Of a stretch of DNA of 64,000 nucleotides, positions 26,128-34,156 are shown piece after piece. The position numbers and the translations under genes are program-made. The stretch is from an alpha proteobacterium L41A (lineage in GTDB: Bacteria; Pseudomonadota; Alphaproteobacteria; Caulobacterales; Caulobacteraceae), in the NCBI GenBank assembly GCA_000335735.1, contig AMYY01000001.1, positions 62,001 to 126,000 of the forward strand. Reading direction: 5' to 3'. Numbering within the stretch: position 1 is the stretch's first letter; every line of letters starts with the position of its first letter. The notes beneath the pieces were generated by a model, which was not told the DNA's origin, ran no database searches, and saw nothing but the letters and a program-made list of their open reading frames with translations.

Positions 26128-27018
26128 ATGTCCGTGAGCGATCGTCCGATCCTCATCAAGAAGGTCAAGAAGGTCTCCGGCGGAGGCCACCACGGCGGTG
26201 CGTGGAAGGTGGCCTATGCGGACTTCGTGACCGCCATGATGGCCTTCTTCCTGCTAATGTGGCTGATCAACACGACCGACCCGGAGCAGAAGCGCGGCAT
26301 TGCCGAGTATTTTGCGCCCGCCAGCGTGTCCGAGACGACGTCGGGTTCCGGCGGCATTCTGGGCGGCACATCGCTGGGCGACGATGGCGTCAAGAGCGCC
26401 GGCTCGCAGTCGGTGCTGGAAGAACTGGCGCCCGAGGCGCCCGCGACCGATCAGACGGGCTCCAGCCTGTCGTCCGCCAGCGACGCCGCCCTCCAGGCCG
26501 AAATCCAGAAGCGCGAGGCCGCCGAGTTCGCCAGCGCCGCCGAATCGCTACGTCAGGCCATGCAGTCGATGCCGGAACTGGCCGAACTGTCGAAACAGCT
26601 GATCGTGGACCAGACCCCCGAGGGGCTACGCATCCAGCTGGTCGATCAGGAAGGGCGGTCGATGTTCGACAACAACTCTGCACGCCCCAACGCCCGCGCC
26701 CAGGTGCTGCTGCGCGCCGTGGCCAAGGTGATCAACCAGTTGCCGAACCGCATCTCCATAACCGGACACACCAGCGCCGCGCCCGGCTCCAGCCGCGCCA
26801 GCGCCCCTGCCGACTGGACCCTGTCGGCCGAGCGCGCCAACGGCTCGCGTTTGGTGCTGCAAGGTTCGGGCGTCGATCCCGATCGGGTCTATTCGGTGGC
26901 GGGCAAGGCGGGGTCCGACCCCCTCTACCCCGACGATCCGACCTTGGCCGGCAACCGCCGCATCGCCATCGTCCTGTTGCGCGAGGCGCCGGTCCTGCCG
27001 TCGGACACCTCGCTGTGA
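26128..27018 (+). CDS. motB: flagellar motor stator protein MotB
   Basis: MotB anchors the stator to peptidoglycan and forms the proton channel with MotA. The 296-residue product has a basic N-terminus, one membrane helix at about 31-48 (ADFVTAMMAFFLLMWLI) with the essential channel aspartate D32, and a C-terminal OmpA-like domain (RIQLVDQEGRSMFDNNSA... SITGHTSA). The ATG at 26128 lies 10 bases after GGGG. No motA is adjacent, which is common in Caulobacterales. Confidence 0.94.
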   Translation: MSVSDRPILIKKVKKVSGGGHHGGAWKVAYADFVTAMMAFFLLMWLINTTDPEQKRGIAEYFAPASVSETTSGSGGILGGTSLGDDGVKSAGSQSVLEELAPEAPATDQTGSSLSSASDAALQAEIQKREAAEFASAAESLRQAMQSMPELAELSKQLIVDQTPEGLRIQLVDQEGRSMFDNNSARPNARAQVLLRAVAKVINQLPNRISITGHTSAAPGSSRASAPADWTLSAERANGSRLVLQGSGVDPDRVYSVAGKAGSDPLYPDDPTLAGNRRIAIVLLREAPVLPSDTSL

Positions 27019-27025
27019 CCCGGCT

Positions 27026-27054
27026 CGGCTGCAACGCGAACAGGCTTGCAGCCG
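27026..27054. repeat. 9-bp inverted repeat between motB and bpt
   Basis: CGGCTGCAA (27026-27034) and TTGCAGCCG (27046-27054) flank an 11-base loop just after motB. No T-run follows, so it is not a classical terminator; it may stabilise the motB mRNA end. Confidence 0.45.
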
Positions 27055-27132
27055 GAGCACGGATGACGCCAAATCGCGCCATGAGCGCTGTGTCGTCGCA
27101 ATATTGGCAAGATCGGATGCGGACCTGAGGCC

Positions 27133-27870
27133 GTGACCCAGCACGTACCGACCCGACAGCTTCGCTTCTTCATGACTTCGGTCGCACCCTGCCCCTATCT
27201 GCCGGGCAAGACGGAGCGGAAGGTCTTCGCCAACCTGCCGTTTTCGGACGGCGCGCACGTCAATGACGAACTGACGCTGGCCGGTTTTCGCCGCAGCCAG
27301 AACATCGCCTACCGCCCCGCCTGCGAGGCCTGCGACGCCTGTGTTTCGGTGCGGCTGCCGGTGCCGGAGTTCGCCTTCAGCCGTTCCCAGCGCAGGGTTC
27401 TGGCCCGCAACGCCGACCTGTCGCGCGACCTGGTCGAGGCTGAAGCGACCACCGAACAGTTTCAACTTCTGCGCCGCTACCTGACCACGCGCCATCCCAC
27501 CGGCGGCATGAGCGACATGGGCTGGCTGGATTACGTCGCCATGGTCGAGGACACGGCCGTGCGCACCCATCTGATCGAATACCGCCTGCCCTCCACCGAC
27601 GGCGGGCCGGGCGATCTGGTCGCCGTGACCCTGACGGACCTGCTGAAGGACGGGCTGTCGATGGTCTACAGCTTCTATGATCCGACAATGGAGCGGCGCA
27701 GCCTGGGCCGGTTCGCCATCCTGGATCATGTGCGCCAGGCCGCCATCGTCGGTCTGCCGTTCGTCTATCTGGGCTACTGGGTCCAGGGCTCGGCCAAGAT
27801 GGACTACAAGGCCGACTTCCGCCCGATGGAAACCCTGGGCAAACTCGGCTGGTCGCGCCGCGACGCCTGA
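27133..27870 (+). CDS. bpt: aspartate/glutamate leucyltransferase (arginyltransferase family)
   Basis: This enzyme moves leucine from tRNA to N-terminal Asp or Glu of proteins and so marks them for ClpAP degradation. The 245-residue product has the N-terminal cysteine cluster APCPYLPGKTERKVFANL and YRPACEACDACVSVR, and the C-terminal SMVYSFYDPTMERRSLGRFAILD and VYLGYWVQGSAKMDYKADF blocks. The start is GTG at 27133. Confidence 0.93.
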   Translation: MTQHVPTRQLRFFMTSVAPCPYLPGKTERKVFANLPFSDGAHVNDELTLAGFRRSQNIAYRPACEACDACVSVRLPVPEFAFSRSQRRVLARNADLSRDLVEAEATTEQFQLLRRYLTTRHPTGGMSDMGWLDYVAMVEDTAVRTHLIEYRLPSTDGGPGDLVAVTLTDLLKDGLSMVYSFYDPTMERRSLGRFAILDHVRQAAIVGLPFVYLGYWVQGSAKMDYKADFRPMETLGKLGWSRRDA

Positions 27871-27946
27871 GGCGCCCCTTCGCCGCAGCCGGTTCAAATC
27901 GTCATCGAAGCATCCTATGTGGGCGGCGACATTACGGAGCCGCGTC

Positions 27947-28717
27947 TTGCTGATTGTTCTTTCCCCGGCCAAGCGCCTCGATTTCACCGAAGCCGATGCG
28001 GCTCTACCCGGCAGCGACCGCCGGTTCATCGAAGATACAGCCAGCCTGTCCAAAACCGCCAAGCGCCAGACCAAGGCGGACCTGCGTCGGCTGATGGGGA
28101 TTTCGGACGATCTCGCGACCCTGAACGCCGCGCGTTTCAAGGCTTTCGATCCTGAATCGACCGAGGGCGTTCAGGCCGCCTTCGCCTTTGCCGGCGATGT
28201 GTATGAGGGCTTGCGGGCGCGTGAGCTGGACGCCGAGGCTCTGGCTTTCGCCCAGGATCATTTGCGCATTCTGTCCGGCTTTTATGGCCTGCTGCGTCCA
28301 TTGGACCGGATCCAGCCCTATCGCCTGGAGATGGGCACGCGGCTGAAAACGCGTCGAGGGGCCAGCTTGTACGACTTCTGGGGCGACCGGATTTCCAAAC
28401 AACTGAACGAGGACGCCGAAGGCCAGTCGGATCCGACGCTGGTGAACCTGGCCAGCCAGGAATATTTCGGCGCGGTCGATGCAAGGGCGCTGAAGCTGCC
28501 TGTCGTCACGCCTCAGTTCCGGGAAGAGAAGAACGGCGAGAGCCGCATCATCTCCTTCTTCGCCAAGAAGGCGCGCGGGGCCATGGCGCGGTTCGCGATT
28601 GACGAGCGCGTGGAACGGGTCGCGGACCTGAAGGCTTTCGACCGGGACGGTTATGCGTTCGACAAGGCCGCCTCGACCGACGCCGAGTGGATATTCATCA
28701 GATCGGGAAATTCTTGA
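27947..28717 (+). CDS. yaaA: YaaA family peroxide stress protein
   Basis: YaaA limits free intracellular iron and DNA damage during peroxide stress. The 256-residue product has the family start IVLSPAKRLDF, SGFYGLLRPLDRIQPYRLEMG in the middle, and the helix-hairpin-helix-like KKARGAMARF region. The start is TTG at 27947 with GGAG at 27936-27939; the open frame continues upstream through bpt but is not coding there. Confidence 0.92.
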   Translation: MLIVLSPAKRLDFTEADAALPGSDRRFIEDTASLSKTAKRQTKADLRRLMGISDDLATLNAARFKAFDPESTEGVQAAFAFAGDVYEGLRARELDAEALAFAQDHLRILSGFYGLLRPLDRIQPYRLEMGTRLKTRRGASLYDFWGDRISKQLNEDAEGQSDPTLVNLASQEYFGAVDARALKLPVVTPQFREEKNGESRIISFFAKKARGAMARFAIDERVERVADLKAFDRDGYAFDKAASTDAEWIFIRSGNS

Positions 28718-28770
28718 TCCCGACATGGACCTCCCGCTAATCTCGCCAAAACAAACGAAGGGGCGGATTC

Positions 28771-29610
28771 ATGTCGCAAGAGCCTAACTCCACGGGCGCC
28801 GACAGTCGGGCGGCACGCGGTATCGGCGATCTGAAAGGGCAGGTCGCGGTCATTACGGGCTCGACCTCCGGCATCGGACTGGCTCTGGCGCGGGCCGTGG
28901 CGGCGGCCGGCGGCGACGTCGTGCTGAACGGCCTGGGCGACCCGACGGAGATCGAACGTACCCGCGCCGATCTGGAGGCCTCATCCGGCGTTCGCGTCCT
29001 CTATCATCCGGCCGACATGACGCGTGGCGAAGAGATCGCCGACATGATCGGCTTCGCTGAACGCGAACTGGGACGCCTGGACATTCTGGTCAACAACGCC
29101 GGCATCCAGCACGTCGAATCCGTCGAGAACTTCCCCACCGACCAGTGGGAGAAGATCATCGCCATCAACCTGTCGTCGGCCTTTTACGCCACGCGCGCGG
29201 CGATCCCGATCATGAAGGCTCAGGGGCGCGGCCGGATCATCAACATGGCCTCTGCGCACGGTCTGGTGGCCAGTCCGTTCAAGTCCGCCTATGTCGCGGC
29301 AAAGCACGGCGTCATCGGCTTCACCAAGACCGCAGCGCTGGAACTGGCGCGCGACAACATCACCTGCAACGCCATCTGCCCCGGCTTTGTCGAGACGCCG
29401 ATCGTGACCAAACAGATCGCGGATCAGGCGCGCACGAGAAATATGACCGAGGAGCAGGTGCTGACGGACGTCATCCTGGCGGCCCAGCCCACAAAGCGGT
29501 TCGTCACGACGGAGGAGTTGACCGGCATCTTCCTCTATCTGGTCAGCGACCTCGGCGCCTCGGCCAACGGGGCCAGTTTCTCGATCGACGGCGGCTGGAC
29601 CGCGCAGTAG
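28771..29610 (+). CDS. 3-hydroxybutyrate dehydrogenase
   Basis: This short-chain dehydrogenase oxidises D-3-hydroxybutyrate from polyhydroxybutyrate breakdown to acetoacetate. The 279-residue product has the cofactor motif TGSTSGIGLALA, NNAGIQHV near 109, and the catalytic Ser-Tyr-Lys in ASAHGLVAS...YVAAKHG. The conserved HVESVENFP region and the C-terminal DGGWTAQ fit BdhA. An extra N-terminal stretch of about 20 residues precedes the fold. A patatin gene follows 18 bp downstream. Confidence 0.9.
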   Translation: MSQEPNSTGADSRAARGIGDLKGQVAVITGSTSGIGLALARAVAAAGGDVVLNGLGDPTEIERTRADLEASSGVRVLYHPADMTRGEEIADMIGFAERELGRLDILVNNAGIQHVESVENFPTDQWEKIIAINLSSAFYATRAAIPIMKAQGRGRIINMASAHGLVASPFKSAYVAAKHGVIGFTKTAALELARDNITCNAICPGFVETPIVTKQIADQARTRNMTEEQVLTDVILAAQPTKRFVTTEELTGIFLYLVSDLGASANGASFSIDGGWTAQ

Positions 29611-29628
29611 CAGAGGAAGGCGGCGGTC

Positions 29629-30696
29629 ATGGCGATTTTCAAGCGCAAGACCGCCGAGGCGGCGGACATCGTTCCCGCCGCTCCCGCGCGACGGCCCATC
29701 TGCCTTGCGCTTCAAGGCGGCGGCGCGCACGGCGCCTTCCAATGGGGCGTGCTGGATCGTCTGTTGGAAGACGATCGGCTTGATATTCGCGCGGTGTCCG
29801 GCGTCTCAGCGGGAGCGATGAACGGCACGGCCTTGGTGTCGGGCCTCGCGTCAGGGGATGGCTGCGCCGCGTTGGACAAGCTCTGGCGAGAGGTGAACCA
29901 GTCCGGCGGTCGCAACGTCTTCGGCGACAGCGCGATCTGGAATGCGGCGCGGACGCCCGACTGGATCAAGGATAGCCCATTCTGGCGCGCGGGCGAGACG
30001 CTGGCGATGTCGATGAGTCCGTATGAATTCAATCCGCTGAACCATAATCCTCTGAAACGGGTTTTGCAGGCCTCGGTCGACTTCGGCGCTGTTCAGGCTT
30101 CGGACATCCGGCTTTTCGTCGCCGCCACCGCTGTGCGCCAGGCGAAAGCGCGCATCTTCCAGACGAATGAGATCAACGCCGATGTCCTGATGGCGTCGGC
30201 CTGCCTGCCCCATCTGTTTCAAGCCGTGGAGATCGACGGGGAGCCCTATTGGGACGGCGGATATCTGACCAATCCGCCGCTGTGGCCGTTGACCGGAGAC
30301 GACACGCCGGACGACGTGCTGTTGATCACACTCAATCCGATGATGCGCGACGAGACGCCGAAAAGCGCAGGCGACATCGTCGATCGGCTGAACGAGATCG
30401 TCTTCAACGCGCCGCTGGTCGCCGAACTGCGCGCCGTCGCCTTGGCGGGTGAAATGATCGAACATGGGCAGCTGAAAGGCGGCGGCGCAGGGCCTTACCG
30501 GCACGTCCGACTGCACGCGATCGAGGCGGACGGCTGGCTCTCGGACCTGTCGCTGCGATCCAAGTTCAACACCGAGTGGAGCTTCCTCAACGACCTGAAG
30601 GCGCGGGGCCGTGCGGCCGCCGACGATTGGTTGAACGCGTGCCTGAGCAGCGTGGGTCGCCAGTCCAGCGTCGATCTTCAGGCCCGCTTCGGCTAG
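29629..30696 (+). CDS. patatin-like phospholipase
   Basis: Patatins are acyl hydrolases with a Ser-Asp dyad. The 355-residue product shows the oxyanion motif LQGGGAHGAF near 29-36, the nucleophile S60 in SGVSAGAM, and the aspartate in YWDGGYLTNPP. Patatins of this type are often found beside bdhA genes and may act on polyhydroxybutyrate granules or membrane lipids. It ends tail to tail with the Sua5 gene, sharing the bases CTAG at 30693-30696. Confidence 0.9.
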   Translation: MAIFKRKTAEAADIVPAAPARRPICLALQGGGAHGAFQWGVLDRLLEDDRLDIRAVSGVSAGAMNGTALVSGLASGDGCAALDKLWREVNQSGGRNVFGDSAIWNAARTPDWIKDSPFWRAGETLAMSMSPYEFNPLNHNPLKRVLQASVDFGAVQASDIRLFVAATAVRQAKARIFQTNEINADVLMASACLPHLFQAVEIDGEPYWDGGYLTNPPLWPLTGDDTPDDVLLITLNPMMRDETPKSAGDIVDRLNEIVFNAPLVAELRAVALAGEMIEHGQLKGGGAGPYRHVRLHAIEADGWLSDLSLRSKFNTEWSFLNDLKARGRAAADDWLNACLSSVGRQSSVDLQARFG

Positions 30697-31610
30697 CCGA
30701 CGAAGCCTGCGGCGCGGCGCAGACGGTCGTTGATGGCTTCACCCAATCCCGTCGTCGGGATCGGCGACACGGCGATACCTGTCGGCCGTGTGCGGTCGGC
30801 TTCGCGCAGCAGTCGGAACAGATTGGCGGCGGCTTCGCGCAGGTCGCCCGACGGGCTCAGGCTCCAGCGCGGCTCGCCGACTTCTGGGCCAAAGCCGAGC
30901 AGGATCTCGCCGTCACGCGCCTGCTTCGCCTCGATCCGAACCGGCGCATCCGGCGCATAGTGCAGGGTCAGTCGCCCGGGCGAACGATGCCCCTCCCCGC
31001 TCTCATAAAGGGGACCGACGACCGCCTCGATCTCGGATCGAGTGATGGCGCCGGGACGCAGCAGGGCGACCCGTCCCCCCAGCACCGACACGACCGTGCT
31101 TTCCAGACCGACCTGGCAAGGTCCGCCATCGACCGCCGCCGAGGCGGCGAAGCCCGTCTCCTCGACCGCATCTGTGAAGGTCGTGGGGCTCGGTCGGCCG
31201 GAGCGATTGGCCGAGGGGGCCACGACGGGCCTGCCGAACGCCGCCAACACTTCCCTGGCCACCGGATGCGCCGGAACGCGGATCGCGACGCTGTCCAGTC
31301 CGGCACGCGCCAAGTCGCAGACGCTGCGCGTGTCCAGGATCGGCGTGATCAGGGTGAAGGGCCCGGGCCAGAAGGCGTCCGCCAAGGCCCGTCCGAGCGG
31401 GCCCAACTCGCCGATCTTGGCCCCTGCATCGGCATCGACAACATGCGAAATCAGCGGATTGAACTTCGGCCGTCCTTTTGCGGCGAAGATGGCGGCGACC
31501 GCCTCGGCATTGCTCGCGTCGGCGCCCAGCCCATAGACGGTCTCTGTCGGCAGTAGGATCAGATCGCCGTTCGCCAGCGCCTGAGCGGCTTGCAGCGGCG
31601 TTTGGCTCAC
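30693..31610 (-). CDS. L-threonylcarbamoyladenylate synthase (Sua5 type)
   Basis: The enzyme makes threonylcarbamoyl-AMP, used to modify A37 of ANN-decoding tRNAs (t6A). The 305-residue product has the YrdC fold (PTETVYGLGADA near 21-32, KGRPKFNPLISHV, RVPAHPVAREVL, SANRSGRPSPT) plus a C-terminal Sua5 domain joined after LLRPGAIT. The start is GTG and overlaps the upstream cytochrome b561 stop by four bases. Confidence 0.94.
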   Translation of the reverse strand: MSQTPLQAAQALANGDLILLPTETVYGLGADASNAEAVAAIFAAKGRPKFNPLISHVVDADAGAKIGELGPLGRALADAFWPGPFTLITPILDTRSVCDLARAGLDSVAIRVPAHPVAREVLAAFGRPVVAPSANRSGRPSPTTFTDAVEETGFAASAAVDGGPCQVGLESTVVSVLGGRVALLRPGAITRSEIEAVVGPLYESGEGHRSPGRLTLHYAPDAPVRIEAKQARDGEILLGFGPEVGEPRWSLSPSGDLREAAANLFRLLREADRTRPTGIAVSPIPTTGLGEAINDRLRRAAGFVG

Positions 31611-32158
31611 GGTCGGCGCGGGATGATTGGGATCATCCGGTGCAGCACATTGTCCCTATCGATGAACTGGTGCTTCAGCGCCGCGATCACATGCAGGGCG
31701 ATCAAGACATAGAGGCCCTTCACCGCCAGCTCATGCAGCCCCATCAGGCTGCGCGCCGCTTCACGCCCGCCGCTGACGGGCAAGAGGGGCCAGGAGAAGA
31801 GGCCGAACCACTCGATCGCCCGCCCGCCCGCCGACGAGGCGAGCCAACCGGTCATCGGAATGACGATCAGAGCCAGATAGAACAGGACGTGCGTCGCGCG
31901 CGCCGCCACCTTCTGCCAGCGCGGCAAGGCCGACGGCAACGGAATCGCCGGATGCGCCAGGCGCCATCCGATACGCGCAAGGGTCAGCACCAGGATCGTC
32001 AAACCCAGCGACTTATGCAGCATGACGAACTGGCCCGAAATCGGCCCTTCCGTATTCTCATGCGCGGTTATCAGCAGCACCTGCGCAAGAACGGCGGCGG
32101 CGATACCCCAGTGCATCAGCAGGGAAACGACCGAATATCGATTGCGGGGCTCGCCCAT
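31607..32158 (-). CDS. cytochrome b561 family membrane protein
   Basis: The 183-residue product has four membrane helices. It carries histidines in the positions of the CybB-type b561 heme ligands: LLMHWGIAAAVL in helix 1, FVMLHKSLGL in helix 2, GLHELAVKGLYVLIALHVIAALKHQF in helix 4. The family carries electrons from quinol, often to periplasmic acceptors such as superoxide. The ATG at 32158 has GGAAG 4 bases upstream. It is translationally coupled to the Sua5 gene. Confidence 0.9.
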   Translation of the reverse strand: MGEPRNRYSVVSLLMHWGIAAAVLAQVLLITAHENTEGPISGQFVMLHKSLGLTILVLTLARIGWRLAHPAIPLPSALPRWQKVAARATHVLFYLALIVIPMTGWLASSAGGRAIEWFGLFSWPLLPVSGGREAARSLMGLHELAVKGLYVLIALHVIAALKHQFIDRDNVLHRMIPIIPRRP

Positions 32159-32292
32159 GTCTTCCCTTCCGCGACGGCACGGCGTCACCATGCATCCAGC
32201 CACTTTGCACTGAGACGGGGCGCGTCGCCAAGACGCTTGCGGCGACAGGCCCCGACGCGGCACTTAGGCCGCAAAGACGATTGAGGAAACCC

Positions 32293-34077
32293 ATGACCTA
32301 TCGCGCGCCCGTTCGAGACCTGGCCTTCACTCTGGAATCCGTCGCCGGCATGGCCGACGTGGCCGCAACCGGCGCCTTTCCCGACTACGACGCCGACGTC
32401 GCCGGCGCCGTTCTGGAGGCGGCGGGGCAATTCTCCGAAGAGGTTTTGGCGCCGTTGAACCGGATTGGGGATCAGAAGGGCTCGACCTACGCCAACGGCG
32501 CCGTCACCGCCGCTCCCGGCTTCGCCGACGCCTATCGCCAGTTCGCGGCAGGCGGCTGGACCGGGCTGTCGGCCTCAACCGAAGCGGGCGGACAAGCCCT
32601 GCCCAAGGCGCTGGAACTGGCGGCCTATGAGACCGTCCATGCCGCCAACATGGCGTTCGGCCTGTGCCCCATGCTGTCGCTGGCCTCGATCGAGGCGCTG
32701 GAGCAAGTGGGAACGGAAGAGCAGAAGGCCAAATATCTGACCAAACTGGTCAGCGGCGAATGGACCGGCGCCATGGTGCTGACCGAGCCGGGCGCCGGAT
32801 CGGACCTGGGTTCGCTGATCACCACGGCGACGCCGAACGGCGACGGGACCTATGCGCTGAACGGGCAGAAGATCTACATCACCTGGGGCGACCACGACGC
32901 GACCGACAACATCGTGCATCTGGTGCTGGCCCGCCTGCCGGACGCGCCCAAGGGCCCCAAGGGCATCAGCCTGTTTCTGGCGTCGAAGTTTGCGGTGAAG
33001 GAAGACGGCACGCTGGGCGACCGTAACGCCTTCCGCCCGGTCGGCGTCGAGCACAAGCTGGGCATCCACGCCTCGCCGACCTGCGTCATGAGCTATGAGG
33101 GGGCGACCGCCGAACTGGTCGGTCAGCCGAACCAGGGCCTGGCCCATATGTTCGTGATGATGAACGCGGCGCGCCTGGCCGTCGGCGTCGAGGGCGTCGG
33201 CATCGCCGAACGCGCCTATCAGCACGCTCTCGCCTATGCCTTGGACCGTCGCCAGGGTCGTTCGGTCTGGACCGGCGAGGCCAACGCCCCGATCTTTGAC
33301 CATCCCGACGTGCGCCGCATGCTCAGCGTCATGAAGGCCAAGATCTCGGCGGCGCGCGCCGTGTGCCTGTCGACCGGCGTCGCCGCCGATCTGGCCCGCC
33401 ACGCCGGGACGGAGGAGGAACGCCGCCGCTGGAAGGGACGCGAGGACCTGTTCACGCCGATCGCCAAGGCCTGGTCCACCGATATCGGCTGCGAGGTCGC
33501 ATCGATGGGTGTCCAGATCCACGGCGGCATGGGCTTCATCGAGGAGACCGGCGCGGCGCAATACTATCGCGACGCCCGCATCGCCCCGATCTACGAAGGC
33601 ACCAACGGCATTCAAGCCATGGATCTAGTGGGTCGCAAACTGTCGATGGACGGCGGCGATTCGGCCAAGGCGCTGATCGCAGACATGAAGGCGACTCTGG
33701 TCGATCTCGGAAAGCTCTACAGCGGCAAGCCGGTCGAACGGTTCGCCACCGCCATCGAGGCGGTCGAGGACGCGACCCTGTGGCTGCTGGATCAGAAGGC
33801 CGATCCGAACGCGGCGGCCGATGTGCTGGCGGCGGCCGACGCCTATCTGAAACTGCTGGGCGATGTGGCCGGCGGTTGGATGCTGGCCAAGGGCGCGCTG
33901 GCGGCCAAGGCGAAGCTGGACGCCAACGACGGCGATCCGGTCTGGCTGCAGGGCAAGCTGGACCTCTACGAAGTCTATGCCGCCAATGTGCTGGGCCACG
34001 TCTCCAGCCGCCTGGCGGCCGTGGGTCAGGGCGGCGACCTGCTGCGGCGCATGACGGTGGACGCGCTGGCCGGATGA
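32293..34077 (+). CDS. acyl-CoA dehydrogenase (long form, DmdC-like)
   Basis: FAD-dependent acyl-CoA dehydrogenases introduce the 2,3 double bond in beta-oxidation. The 594-residue product is longer than the classic 380-residue enzymes, with an N-terminal helical domain and an extra C-terminal domain. Core motifs are GAMVLTEPGAGSDLGSL, KIYITWGDHD, and YRDARIAPIYEGTNGIQAMDLVGRKL. This layout fits the DmdC or FadE-like group, though the substrate is unknown. The ATG at 32293 follows GAGG at 32283-32286. Confidence 0.9.
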   Translation: MTYRAPVRDLAFTLESVAGMADVAATGAFPDYDADVAGAVLEAAGQFSEEVLAPLNRIGDQKGSTYANGAVTAAPGFADAYRQFAAGGWTGLSASTEAGGQALPKALELAAYETVHAANMAFGLCPMLSLASIEALEQVGTEEQKAKYLTKLVSGEWTGAMVLTEPGAGSDLGSLITTATPNGDGTYALNGQKIYITWGDHDATDNIVHLVLARLPDAPKGPKGISLFLASKFAVKEDGTLGDRNAFRPVGVEHKLGIHASPTCVMSYEGATAELVGQPNQGLAHMFVMMNAARLAVGVEGVGIAERAYQHALAYALDRRQGRSVWTGEANAPIFDHPDVRRMLSVMKAKISAARAVCLSTGVAADLARHAGTEEERRRWKGREDLFTPIAKAWSTDIGCEVASMGVQIHGGMGFIEETGAAQYYRDARIAPIYEGTNGIQAMDLVGRKLSMDGGDSAKALIADMKATLVDLGKLYSGKPVERFATAIEAVEDATLWLLDQKADPNAAADVLAAADAYLKLLGDVAGGWMLAKGALAAKAKLDANDGDPVWLQGKLDLYEVYAANVLGHVSSRLAAVGQGGDLLRRMTVDALAG

Positions 34078-34112
34078 TCGCGCCGGCGTTTCTTCGTTTG
34101 ACGTAAGTGGGA

Positions 34113-34131
34113 CCGGACCTTCAAGGTCCGG
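34113..34131. terminator. hairpin after the acyl-CoA dehydrogenase gene
   Basis: CCGGACCTT (34113-34121) and AAGGTCCGG (34123-34131) form a perfect 9-base inverted repeat 35 bp after the stop codon. Only CCTTC follows, so if it terminates transcription it does so weakly. Confidence 0.45.
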
Positions 34132-34156
34132 CCTTCAAACAAGCAGGGAGCGTCCG

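Noticed and set aside
32575..33615. A 346-codon open frame antisense to the acyl-CoA dehydrogenase
   Set aside because: No family motif and a repetitive, His/Arg/Gln-rich composition typical of shadow frames.
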